DNA of 6,486 nt. Origin: Bacteroidales bacterium (GTDB lineage: Bacteria > Bacteroidota > Bacteroidia > Bacteroidales > UBA932). Below, piece by piece: positions 5,636 through 6,486 of the stretch. Positions within the stretch are counted from its first letter, which is position 1. Every line of letters starts with the position of its first letter. The DNA is taken from the NCBI GenBank assembly GCA_017556665.1, contig JAFYMJ010000089.1, forward strand, positions 1 through 6,486. Reading direction: 5' to 3'. The notes below the pieces were generated by a model, which had not been told where the DNA came from, made no database searches, and saw only the letters and a program-made list of their open reading frames with translations. Made by a program: the position numbers and the translations under genes.

Positions 5636-6486
5636 ATGAAAGTTTTAATGTTCGGATGGGAGTTCCCTCCCCATATTGCAGGTGGTTTGGGAACAGCGTG
5701 CCACGGCTTGACCAAAGGTTTAGCTAAACACGGAATAGATGTTCTGTTTGTTATGCCTTCCGCTTCTGGAGACGAGGACGAGAGTGCTGTAAAGATTATC
5801 AATGCAAGTGATATAAACATTGCTGAATCGTGGAGTAAGGCAGATCATACTAAACTGGATGAATTCCTTAACAGAGTAAGTTTCTTAAAGGTTCCATCGG
5901 GAATAGTACCTTATATTGATCCAATGGAGTTCTCAGCTAAAGTTACTCATCAGTCAAAATGCACAAGATATGAGGAGTACGAGGCATTTAAGATTAGCTT
6001 TGGTGGAAAATATAAATTCTCTGGCAAGTATGGTGCAAATCTTATGGAAGAGGTGCACAGATATGCTATGGTAGCAAGTGCAATTGCATTGGACAATACT
6101 TTTGACGTTATCCATGCTCATGACTGGCTAACATATATGGCAGGTATTACAGCCAAGAGAATTTCTGGTAAACCGCTTGTTATTCACGTACATGCTACAT
6201 CATTTGACCGTAGTGGTGACAATGTGGATCCTGTAGTTTACAATCTTGAGAAAATGGGTATGGAGGCTGCAGACAAAATTATGGCTGTAAGTAAACTTAC
6301 CAGAAACATTATTATAAATAAGTATGGCATTAACCCAGATAAAGTTGTAACAGTTCACAATGCTGTTGATTTCAATGACTTTAAAGAGGTTGAAGCTAAA
6401 AGAGGTGTAGAGGACAAGATTGTTACTTTCTTGGGTAGAATCACCTTCCAAAAAGGACCTGAGTATTTTATAGAGGCAGCTAACAA
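5636..6486 (+). CDS. GT-B glycosyltransferase, probable glycogen synthase, 3' part missing
   Basis: The ATG at 5636 opens a frame of 283 codons plus two bases that runs off the window. The start follows the debranching gene by 6 bp, and the product begins directly with a Rossmann beta strand, MKVLMFGWEFPPHIAGGLGT. Other motifs are HAHDWLTYMAGI (160-171), HVHATSFDRSG (184-194), a VSKLT block (218-222), VHNAVDF (240-246) and the start of the second Rossmann domain, FLGRITFQKGPEYFIEAA (265-282). This arrangement is that of GT4/GT5 retaining glucosyltransferases. The middle part (about 92-140, ending KYGANLMEEVHRYA) resembles the glycogen/starch synthase-like proteins I know next to debranching enzymes in Bacteroidales. 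Those are about 420 residues long, so about one third is missing. The likely role is elongation of alpha-1,4-glucan from a nucleotide-glucose. The donor cannot be read from this part alone, so glgA is not assigned. Confidence 0.88.
   Translation, partial: MKVLMFGWEFPPHIAGGLGTACHGLTKGLAKHGIDVLFVMPSASGDEDESAVKIINASDINIAESWSKADHTKLDEFLNRVSFLKVPSGIVPYIDPMEFSAKVTHQSKCTRYEEYEAFKISFGGKYKFSGKYGANLMEEVHRYAMVASAIALDNTFDVIHAHDWLTYMAGITAKRISGKPLVIHVHATSFDRSGDNVDPVVYNLEKMGMEAADKIMAVSKLTRNIIINKYGINPDKVVTVHNAVDFNDFKEVEAKRGVEDKIVTFLGRITFQKGPEYFIEAAN

Larger units (their letters stand above)
321..6486 (+). other. Probable single operon: xseA-xseB-glgB-debranching enzyme-glycosyltransferase
   Basis: Five rightward genes are separated by 12, 11, 21 and 6 bp, with no terminator-like hairpin plus T-run in any gap. 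No gap contains a TAnnTTTG element. This spacing strongly suggests one transcript beginning in the 237-320 region, although promoters inside the coding sequence of xseB or glgB cannot be excluded. The array extends past the right edge. The glycogen part combines synthesis, branching and debranching functions. Confidence 0.7.

Overview
The window looks like Bacteroidota chromosome, most likely Bacteroidales. It is AT-rich, and none of its six genes has a well-placed Shine-Dalgarno sequence. A perfect match to the Bacteroidota -7 element (TAnnTTTG) precedes the leftward gene. The proteins also carry features I associate with the phylum, such as the SSATAAGYRDF motif of XseA and a eukaryote-like glycogen branching enzyme. 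I cannot name a genus. There is no sign of mobile DNA, CRISPR, tRNA or rRNA.

Layout. The left edge (1-236, minus strand) holds the N-terminal 78 residues of the ribosome-assembly GTPase EngB (YsxC/YihA). An 84-bp divergent intergenic region (237-320) follows. It contains a near-perfect 15-bp inverted repeat and the leftward -7 element. From 321 to the right edge, five genes run rightward with gaps of only 12, 11, 21 and 6 bp: xseA and xseB (exonuclease VII large and small subunits), glgB (alpha-1,4-glucan branching enzyme of the eukaryote-like GH13_8 type), a GH133-type glycogen debranching enzyme, and a GT-B glycosyltransferase that is probably the glycogen synthase and is cut off by the right edge. 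No intrinsic terminator or convincing internal promoter was seen, so this is probably one operon.

How the genes fit together. The last three genes supply the core of glycogen metabolism: chain elongation (glycosyltransferase), branch insertion (GlgB) and branch removal (debranching enzyme). No glgC (ADP-glucose pyrophosphorylase) or glgP is present here. The glycosyltransferase lacks the lysine of the classical KxGGL motif of ADP-glucose-using GT5 synthases. XseA and XseB are a single-strand DNA exonuclease and have no known link to glycogen, so their place at the head of this array is probably gene-order convenience.

Most of the window is ordinary housekeeping. The points most worth checking are the eroded signature motifs of the debranching enzyme, the hairpin-forming repeat between engB and xseA, and the nucleotide-sugar donor of the synthase.
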